Source: Smallanthus sonchifolius
Lineage: Eukaryota > Streptophyta > Magnoliopsida > Asterales > Asteraceae
NCBI GenBank assembly: GCA_023525975.1
Contig: CM042025.1
Location: forward strand, 2,557,001 to 2,621,000
DNA: 64,000 nucleotides
Direction of reading: 5' to 3'
Below are positions 61,169-64,000 of this stretch, piece after piece. The notes below the pieces were generated by a model, which ran no database searches, had not been told where the DNA came from, and saw only the letters and a program-made list of their open reading frames with translations. Each line of letters begins with the position of its first letter. Within the stretch, counting starts at the first letter, position 1. The position numbers and the translations under genes are program-made.

Positions 61169-63817
61169 TGTAACATACCGGTTTTTATAGAACTAACGGG
61201 ATTAGTATATATATAGGCATAACCGAAGACGTGGAAGCGGGGTTTGTTTATATGTGAATAAACATAGAGAATTAGCAAGTAAATGCCGAGTTTTTTTGAC
61301 AGGTTATGTCTAATTACGTAATAAGAACAAACCTGAGGGACCATTTATGTGCGTGGGCCAAACCCGGCCCACTTGAGGAATCCTATATGTGACGCATGAG
61401 GGGGGGGACTCCATTTGGAGTTTACGGCTGCCGAGAGCCAAGAGGGAGGAGAAACGCGCCGGCCTTTGCGTTCAGAGTTCGATCTATGGTTATTCCGTAA
61501 TCTCTAAGCCTCCGTCAAGTGTTTCAATCCACGAATCGATGGCGTTGACGTTTTGTGATCCTAGGGTTTGCGCAAGCATTGGTTCTCAAGGAAGGCGGAT
61601 TCGATCGGGTATTCGGCTCACACGAATCATCCGGGTGTTAGGTATAATCACTTTTTCCCTCCGTTTAATCATTATTTACTATTTGGGATGTGTGTGGTGC
61701 GAGTATGGAGATGGCCGAGAGCCGTAGGGTTGCCGACGGCGGAGAAGCAAGGGGACCCGACACCACACGGGTAGCCGGACAGGGACGAAACCCGATGACA
61801 GCCGCAAAGGGAGAGTCCGGCCCGGCTGTGGCGGCAATATGGTGGCTGTGACGGCGTGCTCGGAACCGACGGGGGTCGGGAAAGGGCTATTCACGGCGGA
61901 GAATGGGCGACAGAGGCTGCTCGGAGCCGTAGGAAACCCGGGGGAGGGTTGGTTTGGGTTCGTCCATGCATGATAAAAGCCGGGTATGAGAACCGAGGTG
62001 CCCGGTGATGTCAGTTCATAAACCCGATTACTCAAGGGGAGGTATTTATATGTTGGAACCCCGGGGACGTGAGCGTCTAATCACGTAATGCATGAGAGCC
62101 ATGCATGGTAACATGCGGGAGCTTGTGGACATGCATGGCGTTGTGTTAGTCGATCGAGTGAGAGTGTTTGCCGAGTCACGTGTTGACTCGTGTGTTATAC
62201 ATATTGTAGGTACGAAATCGAAAGACACGTTTCAGAAGTTAGCGAGTTCTAGTGATCAAGGTGTTTCGAGCAAAGGTGAGTTTCTAATCCCCCTATTTAA
62301 ATGGTTTTAAACGTTTTGGGGCTATCATACATACTCATGCAATATATGCTATTAACTAAACGTGACACAAGTCATGATGCGATTTAGAAGTGTTTATGGG
62401 TTATTTATGTAATAATTTGACTAAGGGTCTACGTGGGGTTCTTAGAGTGTGTGTGAAAAGTTCGCAATACTAAACGTATTACGAATTTGGGGTTTTAAAC
62501 TAATGAGCTACGTATTTAAATACCTAAATACGAAACTAAGGGTGGTGCGGGTCTTGTACCTAGAGTATGTGGGATAGTTATGGAACTATTGGTGGTATGA
62601 TGTATAGTGATCTAGTAAGGGTGAGTCGGGATTGTATTTACATGTCGTACGGGTACGACTAGGAGGTATTGTTGGGTGTGCACGTACATGGTATGTGCAT
62701 AGATAACGAGACATGATATTTGTATATGTGCTGCTTAAATAGTTTTGTATTGGAGTTATGAGTTAGTCGTGGTTAGTCGGGATATAAGCTAAACGCTTAT
62801 GAATACGTGCAGGGTACATTATCCTAGTGCTACGTGTGGGGTGTAGGTGCAGTTAATGAGTCATGTAAATAGAGTATGATGTTATGTGTTTTATGCATGT
62901 GTTGTGTGTATTGTGCCGTTGTCCTTGTGACACGGCGAGAATTGTTATTGTGTCGTTGTCCTTGTGACACGACGGGTATTGTGTTTGCATCGTTGTCTTT
63001 ATGACATGTCAAACGGGATTGTGAAGGACGTAGTCCTTCGTGAAGTCACTAAAGGTGACAATATTTAGCAGGTTAACGATGAGCTCGGGGTGTGTCAAAC
63101 TCCCTGACGAGGGTGCAGTGACGAGGTATGTGTTTGGGATGATATTAACGTGGTGAGTAGATGTTATTAATGTGGTGTGTAGAGTCGGTTTGACCGTTGT
63201 GTCCGGATGAGGACATTGTCTTACAACTGTTATGTTAGTTGATTTATGAGAGTCTTGATTAGGGTTGGTCAAGTCAGTGTTTAGAGATTTATTGAGGTAA
63301 CCAGTGCTTGGTTGATATGTGTAGTAAATTCTGAGCTATAATAGTAGTAAGCTCGATCCACGACGGAGAAACTTACTGAGTTAAAGCTGGCGGGATGAGT
63401 CCAAGGTGGTGAATCTTTTGGGATATCATAAGATAACTGGGGTTATCTACATGATGATAATTTACAAAACTATTTTATAAGGACCGGAGGGCCTTGAGTA
63501 GAGATAAATATTAAATATGATGAGTTGACCATTGTTTAAATTAAACTATTAGAACTCACTCAGCGTAGCTGACTTTGTGTGTACATTAAATGGTGTTGCA
63601 GGTGAGCTTTGGGGTCGACGTATCTTGGCTTGGGAGCGTTGTTACTCGGATTGGTGTGCAGGCATTTGTGAGGTAAATTTAATGATGGTAACGATATTAA
63701 ATAGAAATTATTGTTTTAGAAAAACTTTCGTTATAGTTTGACTTATAACATGAGTATTTTAAAGAGAATAACCAGTTGTGAGAACCAACTGTAGGATGCC
63801 CGATTTGAGGCCTTACA
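61169..63817 (-). mobile_element. Solo LTR, gypsy-type, inserted in Copia RNase H
   Basis: On the minus strand it starts TGTAAGGCCTCAAATCGGGC and ends ATGTTACA. A perfect 5-bp duplication CCACC sits at 61164-61168 and 63818-63822. Removing it joins WFSKKQSS to VALSTTEAEY, the exact Copia RNase H sequence. It shares ordered blocks with the LTRs at 51103 and 22982. The small frames over 61.4-62.3 kb belong to the LTR. Confidence 0.92.
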
Positions 63818-64000
63818 CCACCGATGATTGTTTCTTTGAAAACCAAGATGTTAGTGCAAGTCCAACAAATGCATACACACCATTAGCTTGTGAAGATTTC
63901 TGCAATCTGATCGTCCGTCAATATAAACTGTACATTGGGTTTTCCTTGAGCCACTTTTTCATGAACAAAGTGAAAATCATTTTCAACATGCTTTGTTCGA
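63818..64000 (-). pseudogene. Copia relic, part proximal to the solo LTR
   Basis: Next to the LTR the minus strand encodes GLALTSWFSKKQSSV, continuing into 61168. Further upstream, out of frame, is HFVHEKVAQGKPNVQFILTD followed by QIAEIFTS and a stop. That is again a pol C-terminus, so two Copia relics appear to be joined here. The feature runs off the window. Confidence 0.75.

Noticed and set aside
61389..62310. ORFs of 60-118 codons on both strands
   Set aside because: They fall within the solo LTR whose limits are set by the CCACC duplication. No domain is recognisable.

Overview
The window is nuclear DNA of a flowering plant: split genes with GT-AG introns, plant-specific enzymes, high AT content and a very dense, nested transposon load. 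The mobile-element styles (long gypsy LTRs, Copia, Helitrons, hAT/Mutator/Harbinger MITEs, tRNA-derived SINEs) fit a eudicot. I lean towards a daisy-family (Asteraceae) genome, but that is an impression and not proven here.

Only two host genes are convincing, both on the minus strand. (1) Positions 1-9497 hold the first 19 coding exons of an RSH1-type RelA/SpoT homologue, a plastid ppGpp hydrolase. Every exon joins in frame; the last is cut by the window edge, and one intron uses a rare GC-AG pair. (2) Positions 36293-43121 hold a complete two-exon PMEI-pectin methylesterase of 566 residues, with all catalytic residues at canonical spacing and a 5.1-kb intron.

Mobile layers from left to right: MITEs in the RSH1 introns; a 5.7-kb Copia element (9938-15627) with nearly identical LTRs and a dead pol, reading towards RSH1; a 250-bp solo LTR and a SINE split by a hAT MITE (16.3-17.1 kb); palindrome-rich LTR-type debris (18.3-20.6 kb); a 2.46-kb solo LTR (22982-25437); a broken PIF/Harbinger transposase (26.8-28.1 kb); a small Helitron carrying a SINE (30784-31481); a gypsy-type LTR with two antisense tRNA-like modules (31987-34509); a 5'-truncated LINE-like insert (34994-35454); a 5.9-kb Helitron full of captured gene pieces ending just upstream of the pectin methylesterase TATA box (43214-49136); a gypsy-type LTR (51103-53584); a second large Helitron carrying NAC gene exons (54907-59136); and a 2.65-kb solo LTR inserted in the RNase H region of a Copia relic (61169-63817).

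The most notable system is the set of three minus-strand Helitrons. Two are several kilobases long, carry exon fragments of several unrelated host genes in one orientation (TOG-domain MOR1-like, M24 aminopeptidase, plastid aldolase, NAC), and one abuts the core promoter of an intact gene. I could run no alignments or searches. Family names rest on motif recognition, and repeat boundaries rest on visible termini and target-site duplications.
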